The notes under the pieces were generated by a model, which had not been told where the DNA came from, made no database searches, and saw only the letters and a program-made list of their open reading frames with translations. The position numbers were made by a program, and so were the translations under genes. Source: Shinella zoogloeoides (GTDB lineage Bacteria; Pseudomonadota; Alphaproteobacteria; Rhizobiales; Rhizobiaceae). Taken from it: a DNA stretch of 64,000 nucleotides. The stretch is from NCBI RefSeq assembly GCF_030733845.1, contig NZ_CP132311.1, positions 561,501-625,500 of the forward strand, in the 5' to 3' direction. Shown here in pieces: positions 34,982 to 44,807 of this stretch. Positions within the stretch are counted from its first letter, which is position 1. Every line of letters starts with the position of its first letter.

Positions 34982-36526
34982 GTGAACGACCCCGACAGCG
35001 GCGCGAAGCCGTCTCTTTCCGGGGCGCGAGATGCGGACGATGCGGGGCGGCCGAAGCGGTCGCGCCGTCGCAAGGGAAAGCAGAAGGGTGCGACCAGCCC
35101 CTCTGCCGTTTCCACGTCCGCAGGCCAGGCGGCCGGTTCGTCCGCGCCCGCCGAGCGTCCCCAGGCCGCGAACAGCGGCATCAATGCGCGCCGGAACAAG
35201 CGTCGCAAGCACGGCAAGAATCCGGGCCAGGAAAATGTGCGTCCGCTCTCCCCAGTCGGGCAGCGCGAAGCGCCCGAGCACGAGCAGCGCCAGGCCGACG
35301 GCCGCAAGGCCCGCCGCAAGCAGCGCGGCAAGAGGTCCGCCGCGCGCGCGGCCTCGCCCGTCGCCGAAGCCGCCGTGCTTTCCCCGGCCGCAGGGCTGGT
35401 TGCCGAACAGCGCCCCGCCCATCCGCCATCCGAACAGCGCCGCGAGACGCCGCCCTATCGCTTCGCCGAGCGCGACCAGCACGATGCGCCGCTCTATGCC
35501 GCGCTCGACCTCGGCACCAACAATTGCCGCCTGCTCATCGCCCAGCCGACCCGGCCCGGCCAGTTCCGCGTCGTCGATGCCTTTTCGCGCATCGTGCGCC
35601 TCGGCGAAGGCCTTGCGGCAAGCGGCCTGCTGTCCGACGACGCCATGGACCGCTCGGTCGAGGCGCTGAAGATCTGCGCCGCCAAGCTCAAGCACCGCAA
35701 CATCCGCCGTGCCCGCCTCATCGCCACCGAGGCCTGCCGCGCGGCGGGCAATGGCGAGGCCTTCCTTGAGCGTGTGCGGGAAGAAACGGGGCTCGATCTC
35801 GAGATCATCAACCGCGAGACCGAGGCGCGGCTTGCCGTGTCCGGCTGCTCCTCGCTGGTCGGGCGCGAGGCGAAATCCGTCGTGCTCTTCGATATCGGTG
35901 GCGGCTCGTCGGAAATCGCGGTCATCCGCATCGGCGACAACCGCTCCAGCCGGCTTGCCAACCACATCACGCACTGGACATCCCTGCCGGTCGGCGTCGT
36001 CACGCTCTCCGAGCGCCATGGCGGGCGGGACGTCACGCCGGAAAGTTTTGCGGGCATGGTCTCGGAGGTCGAGGGCATGCTGGCGAATTTCGATTGCCCC
36101 GGCGACGGCGTCCATGCGCCGGAGGATTTCCACCTCATCGGCACGTCAGGCACGGTGACGACGCTCGCCGGCGTGCATCTCGACCTGCCGCGTTACGATC
36201 GCCGCCGGGTCGATGGCGTCTGGCTGTCGGACGACGAGGTCACGGCCATGCAGGCGCGGCTGCTGTCGTGGGATTTCACCGCGCGTGCGGCCAATCCCTG
36301 CATCGGGCCGGACCGGGCGGATCTCGTGCTTGCCGGCTGCGCCATTCTGGAGGCGATCCGCAAGCGCTGGCCCTCGCGCCGCATGCGTGTCGCCGACCGC
36401 GGGTTGCGGGAAGGCCTGCTCACCGACATGATGGCCGATGACGGCGTCTGGCGCCGTGGCCGCCACCGCCGCAACAATCGCGGCGGCCACCGCAACCCGG
36501 CAAAGCCCGAAGGACAGGCGTCATGA
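34982..36526 (+). CDS. Ppx/GppA-type phosphatase with long basic N-terminal extension
   Basis: A protein of about 514 residues. The C-terminal 345 residues are the Ppx/GppA sugar-kinase-like ATPase fold: [17 protein letters not shown] (phosphate 1), the [12 protein letters not shown] stretch, [10 protein letters not shown] (phosphate 2) and [12 protein letters not shown]. It should hydrolyse polyphosphate or pppGpp. The first 165 residues are low-complexity and rich in Lys, Arg, Ser, Ala and Pro ([31 protein letters not shown]). They probably bind RNA or polyphosphate. The GTG start is the best guess; the Shine-Dalgarno is weak. It overlaps rlmE by 4 nt. Confidence 0.85.
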   Translation: MNDPDSGAKPSLSGARDADDAGRPKRSRRRKGKQKGATSPSAVSTSAGQAAGSSAPAERPQAANSGINARRNKRRKHGKNPGQENVRPLSPVGQREAPEHEQRQADGRKARRKQRGKRSAARAASPVAEAAVLSPAAGLVAEQRPAHPPSEQRRETPPYRFAERDQHDAPLYAALDLGTNNCRLLIAQPTRPGQFRVVDAFSRIVRLGEGLAASGLLSDDAMDRSVEALKICAAKLKHRNIRRARLIATEACRAAGNGEAFLERVREETGLDLEIINRETEARLAVSGCSSLVGREAKSVVLFDIGGGSSEIAVIRIGDNRSSRLANHITHWTSLPVGVVTLSERHGGRDVTPESFAGMVSEVEGMLANFDCPGDGVHAPEDFHLIGTSGTVTTLAGVHLDLPRYDRRRVDGVWLSDDEVTAMQARLLSWDFTARAANPCIGPDRADLVLAGCAILEAIRKRWPSRRMRVADRGLREGLLTDMMADDGVWRRGRHRRNNRGGHRNPAKPEGQAS

Positions 36527-37254
36527 CCAAGCCCCCAGTCAGCGGCAACCGCTCCGGCCGCAAGCTCGGCCAGAAGGTCAAGAAGGGCAAGCTCAAGGCC
36601 TCCTCGCGCCGCTGGCTCGAGCGCCATATCAACGATCCCTACGTGCAGCGCGCCAAGCTCGAAGGCTATCGCGCGCGCGCCGCCTTCAAGCTGCTGGAGA
36701 TCGACGAGAAGCACAACATCCTTTCCGGCGCGCGGCGCATCATCGACCTTGGCGCGGCACCGGGAAGCTGGTCGCAGATCGCCGCCAAGGTAACGGATTC
36801 GACCGATACCGATCCGCGCGTCGCCGCCATCGACTTCCTCGAAATGGACCCCTTGCCGGGCGTGCGCATCCTTCAGATGGACTTTCTGGACGATGACGCG
36901 CCGCAAAAACTCATCGACGCGGTCGGCGGCACGCCGAACCTCGTGATCTCGGACATGGCCGCGCCGACCACCGGCCACCGCCAGACCGACCATATCCGCA
37001 CCATGCATCTGTGCGAGGTCGCCGCGCATTTCGCGATCGAGGTTCTCGCCGAAGGCGGGCATTTCCTGGCAAAGACCTTCCAGGGCGGAACGGAGCGCGA
37101 CCTGCTCAACCTGCTCAAGCAGAATTTCCGGCAGGTCATCCACGTCAAGCCCGGCGCCTCGCGCGCCGAATCGGTGGAAATGTTCCTGCTCGCCAAGGGG
37201 TTCAAGGGCCGCCAGGCGCGCGATGAGGCGGCAGAGGCCGAAGAGGGCGCCTGA
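36523..37254 (+). CDS. rlmE: 23S rRNA (uridine-2'-O)-methyltransferase
   Basis: A 243-residue RrmJ/FtsJ-family enzyme that 2'-O-methylates U2552 of 23S rRNA using SAM. The K-D-K-E tetrad is visible: K in [13 protein letters not shown] in [14 protein letters not shown] in [10 protein letters not shown] in [15 protein letters not shown]. The SAM-binding motif is [13 protein letters not shown]. The basic N-terminus ([21 protein letters not shown]) is usual in alphaproteobacteria. It is translationally coupled to the Ppx-like gene upstream and to the VOC gene downstream (TGATG). Confidence 0.95.
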   Translation: MTKPPVSGNRSGRKLGQKVKKGKLKASSRRWLERHINDPYVQRAKLEGYRARAAFKLLEIDEKHNILSGARRIIDLGAAPGSWSQIAAKVTDSTDTDPRVAAIDFLEMDPLPGVRILQMDFLDDDAPQKLIDAVGGTPNLVISDMAAPTTGHRQTDHIRTMHLCEVAAHFAIEVLAEGGHFLAKTFQGGTERDLLNLLKQNFRQVIHVKPGASRAESVEMFLLAKGFKGRQARDEAAEAEEGA

Positions 37255-37637
37255 TGCTGCTCTATACGACCGTCGGCACGAACGACCTGGCGCGCGCCGG
37301 CCGCTTCTACGATGCGGTCCTGCCGCGCCTCGGCTACCGGCGGCAGAAGCAGGCGCCGGGCGAGATCGGCTACGGGGCTGACGGTGACGTGCGCTGCCGC
37401 TTCTGGGTGGTCGAGCCGTTCGACCGCGAACCCGCCACCTACGGCAACGGCGTCACCATCGCGCTGGTCGCCCCCGACCGCGCCGCCGTCGATGCCTTCC
37501 ATGCCGCCGCCCTTGCCGCAGGCGGCACCGACGAGGGCGCGCCGGGCCTGCGCCCCTTCCACGCCAGCTTCTACGCCGCCTTCATCCGCGACCCCGACGG
37601 CAACAAACTCGCCGCCGTCTGCGAACAGCCGGAGTAG
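37254..37637 (+). CDS. VOC-family (glyoxalase/bleomycin-resistance-fold) protein
   Basis: A 127-residue single-domain VOC protein. Its N-terminal unit is LYTTVGTNDLARAGRFYDAVLPRLGYRR and its C-terminal unit is FHASFYAAFIRDPDGNKLAAVCEQ. Such proteins bind a metal and act on small thiols or as resistance determinants; the substrate is unknown. The ATG overlaps the rlmE stop. It is the last gene before the CRISPR array. Confidence 0.85.
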   Translation: MLLYTTVGTNDLARAGRFYDAVLPRLGYRRQKQAPGEIGYGADGDVRCRFWVVEPFDREPATYGNGVTIALVAPDRAAVDAFHAAALAAGGTDEGAPGLRPFHASFYAAFIRDPDGNKLAAVCEQPE

Positions 37638-37690
37638 TGGCTCCGGAAGCGGGGTGCCCTCGTCCTCGCTACTCTCCGCGCTCTTGAGCA

Positions 37691-39023
37691 GTTTCAACCC
37701 ACGCCTCCGTGAGGAGGCGACTCTCAAGACGCCTCCTGCGGGCTGGATCAAGGAGTTTCAATCCACGCCTCCGTGAGGAGGCGACCGAACGGGCTGTTCG
37801 GCTATCGTCCGCTGAACTGGTTTCAATCCACGCCTCCGTGAGGAGGCGACGATGAGCATCACCGCGCATGGATGGTCCGGCCGGAGTTTCAATCCACGCC
37901 TCCGTGAGGAGGCGACAGCAGAGAGGAAGATTTTCCCGTCATCGATAACGTTTCAATCCACGCCTCCGTGAGGAGGCGACCACCAGCAAGAGCGCCGGCC
38001 CGCAAGGCCTTCGTGTTTCAATCCACGCCTCCGTGAGGAGGCGACCCCGCATGCGCGACTCCGCCTCCCGTAACACGGCAGTTTCAATCCACGCCTCCGT
38101 GAGGAGGCGACGGCGCCGTGGCGCTGGAGGTGCTGGAGCTGCTGGCGTTTCAATCCACGCCTCCGTGAGGAGGCGACCCGCCATGCTCGATGTGACTGGC
38201 GGCTGCCTCGGCGTTTCAATCCACGCCTCCGTGAGGAGGCGACAACGAATTCGGCATGACGCCTGCTTCCGAGCGCGGTTTCAATCCACGCCTCCGTGAG
38301 GAGGCGACCTCCCAGAAGGCGCGCGCCTCGTCCTCATCGTCGTTTCAATCCACGCCTCCGTGAGGAGGCGACATGTTGCCCTCGGCATCGACAAACGGCC
38401 CGCCAGTTTCAATCCACGCCTCCGTGAGGAGGCGACAACTGCGTGTTGCCTTCGATTACCGCCGTGCCGTGTTTCAATCCACGCCTCCGTGAGGAGGCGA
38501 CACCTCCACGACCCAGAAGTGCTGCCGCTCTTCGTTGTTTCAATCCACGCCTCCGTGAGGAGGCGACAGTTGTAGGCCGGGTTCGCGACCTCCACGACCC
38601 AGTTTCAATCCACGCCTCCGTGAGGAGGCGACCAACCGCAGACGGCCCGACTTGACGGCATCTTCACGTTTCAATCCACGCCTCCGTGAGGAGGCGACTG
38701 TAGGGGCTGAAATGCTTTTCTACGTTTTCGCTGTTTCAATCCACGCCTCCGTGAGGAGGCGACGGTCGCCTCGCCGCGGAAGAACGGGGCGATGGAGAGT
38801 TTCAATCCACGCCTCCGTGAGGAGGCGACATTGCTCACTGCCCCAAGCGTTCTGTTCCCGGCGGTTTCAATCCACGCCTCCGTGAGGAGGCGACTGGCTG
38901 AAGCCATGGGGCCAACAGGGGTCATGGTTTCAACCCACGCCTCCGTGAGGAGGCGACATGGCAACATCGTCCCAGTCGGGAACGACGTACTTGTTTCAAC
39001 CCACGCCTCCGTGAGGAGGCGAC
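37691..39023 (-). CRISPR. Type I-C-like CRISPR array: 21 repeats of 31 nt, 20 spacers of 32-35 nt
   Basis: On the minus strand the repeat begins GTCGCCTCCTCACGGAGG and ends CGTGGATTGAAAC, with the GCCTCC/GGAGGC hairpin and the GAAAC end of type I-C repeats. Repeats start at 37691, 37755, 37820, 37886, 37950, 38015, 38081, 38147, 38213, 38278, 38342, 38406, 38471, 38537, 38602, 38668, 38733, 38799, 38864, 38927 and 38993. The first and the last two carry one substitution (CAACCC for CAATCC). From repeat orientation the leader should lie at the high-coordinate end. No cas gene is in the window, and the 198 nt beyond is not AT-rich. Confidence 0.96.
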
Positions 39024-39221
39024 TGCCTATGTCTATTGCATTGCCAGCGCGGAGGAAAGCCGGGTGGGAGCGCGAACGGGTGCCTGGCGGGGCAGGGTTT
39101 CGGGGGCATGGACTGGTGTGCGGGGCCGGGAGTGAGGGATTTCAACGGAGTAGGGTGGGTGCGAACCGGACGGGGATGGGCCGCACGCTTTGGGTTCGCG
39201 CTGCGTCGCGATGATGCGCGG
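39024..39221. other. Region flanking the array on the predicted leader side
   Basis: These 198 nt between the last repeat and the MFS gene hold no gene. The sequence is G-rich rather than AT-rich, so a typical CRISPR leader is not evident; it may be degenerate or unusual. Confidence 0.45.
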
Positions 39222-40631
39222 TTACTTCGCCGCGGCAGGTTCTTCTTCCGGCGCGGCCATGCGGTGGCCGGAGACGGCGGCGCCGGCGTTTCTGGCCATG
39301 GCGAGGAAGGGGATGACGGCGAGAAGGGTCAGCGCCGAAATCACCATGAAGGCGATCTGGAAGTCGCGCAGTTCGAGCGGCGAGCCGGTCAGCGTGGTCT
39401 CGATTTCGAGGATGGCGCCCGCCACGGCGACGCCCATGGCAAGGCTGATCTGCTGGAGCACGGCGCTCATCGACGTCGCCTTGCTGGCGTCCTCGTCCGA
39501 GATGTCGGCGAAGGAGAGGGCGTTCACGCTGGTGAAGAAGAAGGAACGGGCGAAACCCGCGACCAGCAGGACGCCCGCCATGAACCAGAAGGGCGTTGCG
39601 GGCGTGAAGAGGCCGTTCACGAAGGTCAGCACCGCGCCGCAGATGGCGGCGGTGATCAGCGTCGTGCGGAAGCCGGCGAAGGTGAGCACGCGCTTTGCGA
39701 GGAATTTGGTGGTGATCGCCCCGACCGCGCCGGTGAAGGTGACGAGGCCGGACTGGAAGGGCGACAGGCCGAAGCCGACCTGCAGCATCAGCGGCATCAG
39801 GAACGGCACGGCGCCGACGGAAACGCGAAACAGCGAGCCGCCGATCGCGGCGGCGCGGAAGGCGCTGTCGCGGAAGAGCTTCAGGTCGAGCAGCGGCGTC
39901 GGGTGGCGCCGCGCATGGCGCACGTAGAGCATGGCGCAGACGAGGCCGACCGTGGTGGCGGCGACGCCGATGATCGGCGGCAGGGCGGGCAGGCTGACGA
40001 CCGAGAGGCCGAACATCGTGCCGGAGGCGGCGACGGCGCTGAGGAAGAAGCCGAGCCAGTCGAGCGGCGGCGGCGCGGCGGCGCGGATTTCCGGCAGGTA
40101 GAGCCCCGAGAGGATATAGCCGACGATGCCGACCGGCACGTTGATGAGGAAGATCCAGTGCCAGGAGAAATAGGTGGTGATGAAGCCGCCGAGCGGCGGG
40201 CCGGCGAGCGGGCCGACGAGCGCCGGGATCGTCAGCAGTGCCATGGCCGAGACGAGTTCGGACCGGGACGTGCTGCGCACCAGGACGAGGCGCGCGACGG
40301 GCGTCATCATCGCGCCGCCCATGCCCTGCAGGAAGCGGGAGACGACGAAGGCGACGAGGCTGCCCGAGACCGCACAGAGGATGGAGCCGGCGACGAAGAC
40401 GAGGATCGCAAGGCGGAAGATGCGCTTTGCCCCGAACCGGTCCGCCATCCAGCCGCTGAGCGGAATGAAGGTCGCCAGCGACACCATGTAGGAGGTAAGC
40501 GCAAGCTTCAGCGTGATCGGCCCGACGCCGAGATCGGCGGCGATGGCGGGCAGCGAGGTGGCGATGACGGTGGAATCCATCTGCTCCATGAAGAGCGCGA
40601 CGGCGAGGATGAGGGGAACGATACGGTTCAT
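39222..40631 (-). CDS. MFS drug exporter, DHA2 (EmrB/QacA)-like
   Basis: A 469-residue transporter with about 14 hydrophobic segments. It starts NRIVPLILAVALFMEQMDSTVIATSLPAIA, the typical DHA2 first helix with the D/T motif. Motif A (GWMADRFGAKRIFRLA) and the motif-C-like GPLAGPPLGGFITTYFSWHWIFLINVPVG follow. It should export a hydrophobic or cationic drug by proton antiport. I start at the ATG opening this helix; the frame continues upstream into the divergent promoter. It is divergent from the metallo-beta-lactamase-fold gene. Confidence 0.9.
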   Translation of the reverse strand: MNRIVPLILAVALFMEQMDSTVIATSLPAIAADLGVGPITLKLALTSYMVSLATFIPLSGWMADRFGAKRIFRLAILVFVAGSILCAVSGSLVAFVVSRFLQGMGGAMMTPVARLVLVRSTSRSELVSAMALLTIPALVGPLAGPPLGGFITTYFSWHWIFLINVPVGIVGYILSGLYLPEIRAAAPPPLDWLGFFLSAVAASGTMFGLSVVSLPALPPIIGVAATTVGLVCAMLYVRHARRHPTPLLDLKLFRDSAFRAAAIGGSLFRVSVGAVPFLMPLMLQVGFGLSPFQSGLVTFTGAVGAITTKFLAKRVLTFAGFRTTLITAAICGAVLTFVNGLFTPATPFWFMAGVLLVAGFARSFFFTSVNALSFADISDEDASKATSMSAVLQQISLAMGVAVAGAILEIETTLTGSPLELRDFQIAFMVISALTLLAVIPFLAMARNAGAAVSGHRMAAPEEEPAAAK

Positions 40632-40821
40632 CGGCAATTCGCGGGTAACGAGGTCCTGAAGCGCCTGTCTTCTGCGCCCCTGCCTGCCATCTGTCAAATC
40701 GCGCGCGGCGGCGCCTCCTATCACAAGCCCGTGAAGCGACGGGACCGGATCGTGACGGCGCCCTAGATGGACGCGTGTCATTCTGCCGTCGACGCAGCCA
40801 TTCCACCAAAGAGGAAGCCCC

Positions 40822-41832
40822 ATGGGAGACCATTCGACAATCTCGCGCCGATCCATGTTTCTGGCCGCCGGTATCGGCACATTGGCCGCGCCGCTTGTGC
40901 TGAACCGCGCGGCGGCCCTTGCTCAAACGGCCCCTGCTGAAGCGGAAAGCGATGCCACCGACATGCGCGTAAGCCCCCTCGAGACACGCAGCCTCAAGCT
41001 TGGCAGCTTTCGCATCCTGACGGTGCGTGACGGCATGCGCCCGTCCGGCGCGCCGAACGAGACTTTCGGCACCGACCAGTCCGCCGATGCGGTGGGCGCG
41101 CTCCTCAGCGAGAATTTCCTGCCCGCCGACAGCTTCGTCAACAGCTTCACGCCGACGCTCGTCGATACCGGCGCCGAGGTGGTGCTGTTCGATACGGGCA
41201 TGGGCGAGGGCGGGCGCGAGGCCGGCATGGGGCGCCTCCTCGAGGGGCTGAAATATGCCGGCTACACGGCGGACCAGATCTCGGTCGTCGTCCTCACCCA
41301 CATGCACGGCGATCATATCGGCGGGCTGATGGAGGGCGGCAAGCCGGCCTTTCCCAATGCACGCTACGTCACCGGCCGTACGGAATACGATTTCTGGGTC
41401 AATCCCGAGCGCATGGGAACGCCTGCCGAACAGGGCCACCAGGGCGTGCTCGCCAAGGTGCAGCCGCTCGCCGAAAAGCTCACCTTCATCGAGAACGAGG
41501 GCGCGGTCGTGCCCGGCATCACCGGCCTCGATGCCTTCGGCCATTCGCCGGGCCACATGATCTTCCGCGTCGAATCGGAAGGCAAGGCGATGATCCTGAC
41601 GGCGGACACGGCGAACCACTACGTGCTTTCCTTGCAGCGGCCGGACTGGGAAGTGCGCTTCGACATGGACAAGGGACAGGCGGCGGCGACCCGCAAGAAG
41701 GTCTTCGACATGATCGCCACCGACAAGCTCGCCTTCATCGGCTACCACATGCCCTTCCCGGCGGCCGGTTTCGTCGAGAAGAGCGGCGAGGGCTATCGCT
41801 TCGTGCCGGTGAGCTATCAGTTCGATATCTGA
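40822..41832 (+). CDS. Tat-exported metallo-beta-lactamase-fold hydrolase
   Basis: A 336-residue protein. The N-terminal twin-arginine signal is SRRSMFLAAGIGTLAAPLVL, with likely cleavage after ALA. The zinc motif THMHGDHIGG (about residues 158-167) is followed by downstream ligands in GHSPGHMIF and TADTANHYV. The fold covers lactonases, phosphonate and aryl-ester hydrolases; this looks like the generic periplasmic quorum-quenching/beta-lactamase-like subgroup. Substrate unknown. It is divergent from an MFS exporter, which could mean a shared regulator. Confidence 0.87.
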   Translation: MGDHSTISRRSMFLAAGIGTLAAPLVLNRAAALAQTAPAEAESDATDMRVSPLETRSLKLGSFRILTVRDGMRPSGAPNETFGTDQSADAVGALLSENFLPADSFVNSFTPTLVDTGAEVVLFDTGMGEGGREAGMGRLLEGLKYAGYTADQISVVVLTHMHGDHIGGLMEGGKPAFPNARYVTGRTEYDFWVNPERMGTPAEQGHQGVLAKVQPLAEKLTFIENEGAVVPGITGLDAFGHSPGHMIFRVESEGKAMILTADTANHYVLSLQRPDWEVRFDMDKGQAAATRKKVFDMIATDKLAFIGYHMPFPAAGFVEKSGEGYRFVPVSYQFDI

Positions 41833-41862
41833 TGGTTTGACGCAGGGTGCGCCACTCGCAAG

Positions 41863-41956
41863 CCTCTCGATCGTCATGGTCGGGCTTGACCCGACCATCC
41901 ACGCCACACCCGCAGCCTGGATCCTCGGGTCAAGCCCGAGGATGACGAAGGAGAGG
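41863..41956. repeat. Palindromic intergenic repeat element, copy 2
   Basis: The left half has TCGGGCTTGACCCGA and the right half TCGGGTCAAGCCCGA; the two halves are imperfect inverted repeats spanning 94 nt. It shares the CCTCTC, CGTCAT, CTTGA and ATCCA blocks with the element at 18405-18557. It lies between the hydrolase and guaB. Confidence 0.75.
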
Positions 41957-42132
41957 TGGGGAGGTCTGCCGACGTCTCCCGGAAGCGATTCCGGGCGTTT
42001 TGCTATTTCCAATCCGTCATGAACGTGTTACCAGCCCTCGCCAACTTCCAAGAATTTCTTGCAAGCGACCGAGGCGGACCGCTCCCAATGTCCCCCTTGG
42101 TGCGTGAGCTTTACCTTAAAGGAACTTGGCCT

Positions 42133-43629
42133 ATGGCGCGCATCATTGAAACGGCAACCGGTCTCGAAGCCCTGACCTTCGACGACGTTCTCCTGCAGCC
42201 CGGTCACTCCGAGGTCATGCCGGGCCAGACGAACATCGCCACCCGCATCGCCCACGATTTCGAGCTCAACCTGCCGATCCTGTCCTCCGCGATGGACACG
42301 GTCACGGAAAGCCGCCTGGCCATCGCCATGGCGCAGGCCGGCGGCCTCGGCGTCATCCACCGCAACCTGACGCCCGCCGAGCAGGCCGAGGAAGTCCGCC
42401 AGGTCAAGAAGTTCGAAAGCGGCATGGTCGTCAATCCGGTGACGATCGGCCCCGATGCCACGCTCGCCGATGCGCTGGCGCTGATGAAGGCGCACGGCAT
42501 TTCCGGCATCCCGGTCGTCGAGAACGGCGGCAGCGGCAAGGCCGGCCGCCTCGTCGGCATCCTGACGAACCGCGACGTGCGCTTTGCCTCCGATCCGGCC
42601 CAGAAGATCTACGAGCTGATGACCCGTGAAAACCTCATCACGGTGAAGGAAAGCGTCGACCAGCAGGAAGCCAAGCGCCTGCTGCACCGCCACCGCATCG
42701 AAAAGCTGCTGGTCATCGACGGCGACGGCCGCTGCGTCGGCCTCATCACCGTGAAGGACATGGAGAAGTCGCAGCTCAACCCCAATGCCTCGAAGGACGC
42801 ACAGGGCCGCCTGCGCGCCGCCGCCGCGATCTCCGTCGGCGACGACGGCTTCGAGCGCGCCGAGCGCCTCATCGATGCCGGCGTCGACCTGATCGTCGTC
42901 GACACCGCGCATGGCCATTCGCAGCGCGTGCTCGATGCCGTTGCCCGCGTGAAGAAGCTGTCCAACTCGGTGCGCATCATGGCCGGCAACGTCGCGACCT
43001 CGGACGGCACCAGGGCGCTGATCGATGCCGGTGCGGATGCGGTCAAGGTCGGCATCGGCCCGGGCTCGATCTGCACGACGCGCATCGTCGCCGGCGTCGG
43101 CGTGCCGCAGCTCGCCGCGATCATGGCCTCGGTCGAGGCGGCGCAGGCGTCCGACATTCCGGTCATCGCCGATGGCGGCATCAAGTTCTCCGGCGACCTC
43201 GCCAAGGCGATCGCCGCCGGCTCCTCGGCCGTCATGGTCGGCTCGCTGCTCGCCGGTACGGATGAAAGCCCGGGCGAGGTCTTCCTCTACCAGGGCCGCT
43301 CCTTCAAGGCCTATCGCGGCATGGGTTCCGTCGGCGCCATGGCGCGCGGCTCGGCAGACCGCTACTTCCAGGCCGAAGTGCGCGACACGCTGAAGCTCGT
43401 GCCCGAGGGCATCGAGGGCCAGGTCCCCTACAAGGGCCCGGTTTCGGGCGTGCTGCACCAGCTCGCCGGCGGCCTCAAGGCCTCCATGGGCTATGTCGGC
43501 GGCAAGGACCTCAAGGATTACCAGGAGAAGGCGACCTTCGTACGCATCTCCGGCGCGGGCCTGCGCGAAAGCCACGCCCACGACGTGACGATCACCCGCG
43601 AAAGCCCGAACTATCCCGGCGCCGTCTGA
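42133..43629 (+). CDS. guaB: Inosine-5'-monophosphate dehydrogenase
   Basis: A 498-residue IMP dehydrogenase that makes XMP, the committing step of GMP synthesis, in the cytoplasm. The TIM barrel is interrupted by two CBS domains (about residues 98-215, with [12 protein letters not shown] and [22 protein letters not shown]). The catalytic loop is [20 protein letters not shown]. The flap and end region ([11 protein letters not shown]) are intact. Start: the ATG opening [22 protein letters not shown], with AAGGA about 10 nt upstream. The frame runs open further upstream into the repeat element and is not coding there. Confidence 0.97.
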   Translation: MARIIETATGLEALTFDDVLLQPGHSEVMPGQTNIATRIAHDFELNLPILSSAMDTVTESRLAIAMAQAGGLGVIHRNLTPAEQAEEVRQVKKFESGMVVNPVTIGPDATLADALALMKAHGISGIPVVENGGSGKAGRLVGILTNRDVRFASDPAQKIYELMTRENLITVKESVDQQEAKRLLHRHRIEKLLVIDGDGRCVGLITVKDMEKSQLNPNASKDAQGRLRAAAAISVGDDGFERAERLIDAGVDLIVVDTAHGHSQRVLDAVARVKKLSNSVRIMAGNVATSDGTRALIDAGADAVKVGIGPGSICTTRIVAGVGVPQLAAIMASVEAAQASDIPVIADGGIKFSGDLAKAIAAGSSAVMVGSLLAGTDESPGEVFLYQGRSFKAYRGMGSVGAMARGSADRYFQAEVRDTLKLVPEGIEGQVPYKGPVSGVLHQLAGGLKASMGYVGGKDLKDYQEKATFVRISGAGLRESHAHDVTITRESPNYPGAV

Positions 43630-43655
43630 TCTTTCAGCACTTGCTTGGATGCCTG

Positions 43656-43684
43656 AAAATGCCCGGCTTTGCCGGGCATTTTTG
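43656..43684 (+). terminator. Intrinsic terminator of guaB
   Basis: AAATGCCCGGC pairs with GCCGGGCATTT around TTT and ends in TTTTTG. It lies 30 nt past the stop. Confidence 0.88.
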
Positions 43685-43775
43685 CTTCACGGCGTCGTGA
43701 TTCCTGTTCCGTTTCTCCGATCCTGTGCATAGGATGAAATGCCGGCAATCTCGCCGGTTCATCTGGGGGACATCA

Positions 43776-44135
43776 ATGAAGAAGATACTGGCTGGCGCCC
43801 TTGTGGGCCTGGGGCTGGTCGTGCCTGCGCATGCGCAGACGGTCAATGCCGGCACCTATGACGTCGAGGGCACGAACCTCGACGGTTCGGCTTATAGCGG
43901 CACGGCGACGATCGAATTGACGAGCGAGACGACCTGCTCGATCGAGTGGCATACCGGCTCCACCACCTCGAACGGCATCTGCATGCTCTACGACAACGCT
44001 TTTGCCGCCGGCTACGTGCTGGGGGATGCCATTGGCCTCATCGTATATCAGGTCAAGAGCGACGGGTCGCTGGAAGGCGCCTGGACGATCAGCGGCAAGG
44101 ACGGTTCGGGCACGGAAATCCTGACCCCGCAATAA
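43776..44135 (+). CDS. Small secreted hypothetical protein
   Basis: A 119-residue protein with a clear signal peptide (KKILAGALVGLGLVVPAHAQ). The mature part of about 100 residues is beta-rich, with repeated short motifs (GTYDVEGTNLDGSAYSGTATIEL) and two cysteines (TTCSIEW, NGICMLY) that could form a disulfide. GSLEGAWTISGKDGSGTEIL ends it. The Shine-Dalgarno is GGGGGA. The pattern resembles small periplasmic domains of unknown function seen in rhizobia; I cannot name it. It is monocistronic between guaB and a MAPEG gene. Confidence 0.72.
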   Translation: MKKILAGALVGLGLVVPAHAQTVNAGTYDVEGTNLDGSAYSGTATIELTSETTCSIEWHTGSTTSNGICMLYDNAFAAGYVLGDAIGLIVYQVKSDGSLEGAWTISGKDGSGTEILTPQ

Positions 44136-44250
44136 GCATTCGCCTTCGGCTTGCCGTAGCGGCCTTTCCGGTTGAGGCTTCCGCCGGAAACTCCTATTCA
44201 TCCGGAGCAATTCTGTCCGCAAGAGCCCAACGTCAAGCCGAAGGAACCCC

Positions 44251-44670
44251 ATGTCTCCCACGGAAGCCACGATCTGGCCGATCATCGCGCATGTCGCGCT
44301 CGTCTTCTGCCTCTACCTGTTGCTCTCCTCCCGCCGTGTCGGCGCGGTCAAGGAGGGGCGGGCCCGGCCCGACCAGTTCCGTGAGAACCGCGAGGAGCCG
44401 GCCGAAAGCCTCGTCGTCAAGAACGCCATCGCCAACCAGTTCGAACTGCCGGTGCTCTTCTACGCGGTGAGTATCCTCCTCTACCTCGTCGATGCCGACA
44501 ATCCGGTTACCGTTGCCGGCGGCTGGCTGTTCGTGGCGCTGCGCTACGCCCATGCCTATGTGCATGTCACCAGCAACCGCCTGCGCCATCGCCGCCCGCT
44601 CTTCATCGCCGGGCTTCTGGTCGTCATGCTGCTATGGGTCTGGCTCGGCGTCTGGCTCGCCATGACCTGA
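44251..44670 (+). CDS. MAPEG-family membrane protein
   Basis: A 139-residue protein with four hydrophobic helices and the MAPEG pattern: the conserved ENREEPAESLVVKNAIANQFELPVLFYAV and ALRYAHAYVHVTSNRLRHR. MAPEG proteins in eukaryotes are glutathione- or eicosanoid-linked enzymes; bacterial members are mostly uncharacterised. It has no operon partner: the upstream gap is 115 nt and the downstream gap about 137 nt, the latter holding a palindromic repeat. Confidence 0.86.
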   Translation: MSPTEATIWPIIAHVALVFCLYLLLSSRRVGAVKEGRARPDQFRENREEPAESLVVKNAIANQFELPVLFYAVSILLYLVDADNPVTVAGGWLFVALRYAHAYVHVTSNRLRHRRPLFIAGLLVVMLLWVWLGVWLAMT

Positions 44671-44732
44671 CGGGCCGGTAACGCAGTTGTGTGCGGCGGC
44701 TTTCCGGCGGCGGCCTATCTTATGCGTTGGCT

Positions 44733-44783
44733 AGCAATTCCAGCAAAAGTGTGCAGCGGTTTTGCGTCCGGAATTGCGGTAAA
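44733..44783. repeat. Short palindromic intergenic repeat, copy 2
   Basis: AGCAATTCCAGCAAAA pairs imperfectly with TTTTGCGTCCGGAATTGC. It is the partner of the copy at 33600-33649 and ends 24 nt before the start of the dienelactone-hydrolase-like gene. Confidence 0.7.
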
Positions 44784-44807
44784 CGAAAGAAAACCGGAGG
44801 ATCCGCC

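Noticed and set aside
37669..39214. Several open frames with repeated peptides such as FNPRLREEAT or SIHASVRRR
   Set aside because: These are translations of the CRISPR repeat in different frames, not proteins.
39024..39221. CRISPR leader or cas remnant next to the array
   Set aside because: Searched for an AT-rich leader or cas1/cas2-like sequence; the stretch is G-rich and without a coding frame of interest.
39142..42012. Minus-strand open frame of about 950 codons
   Set aside because: It is antisense to the MBL-fold gene and out of frame with the MFS gene; no domain is recognisable and real genes explain the DNA.
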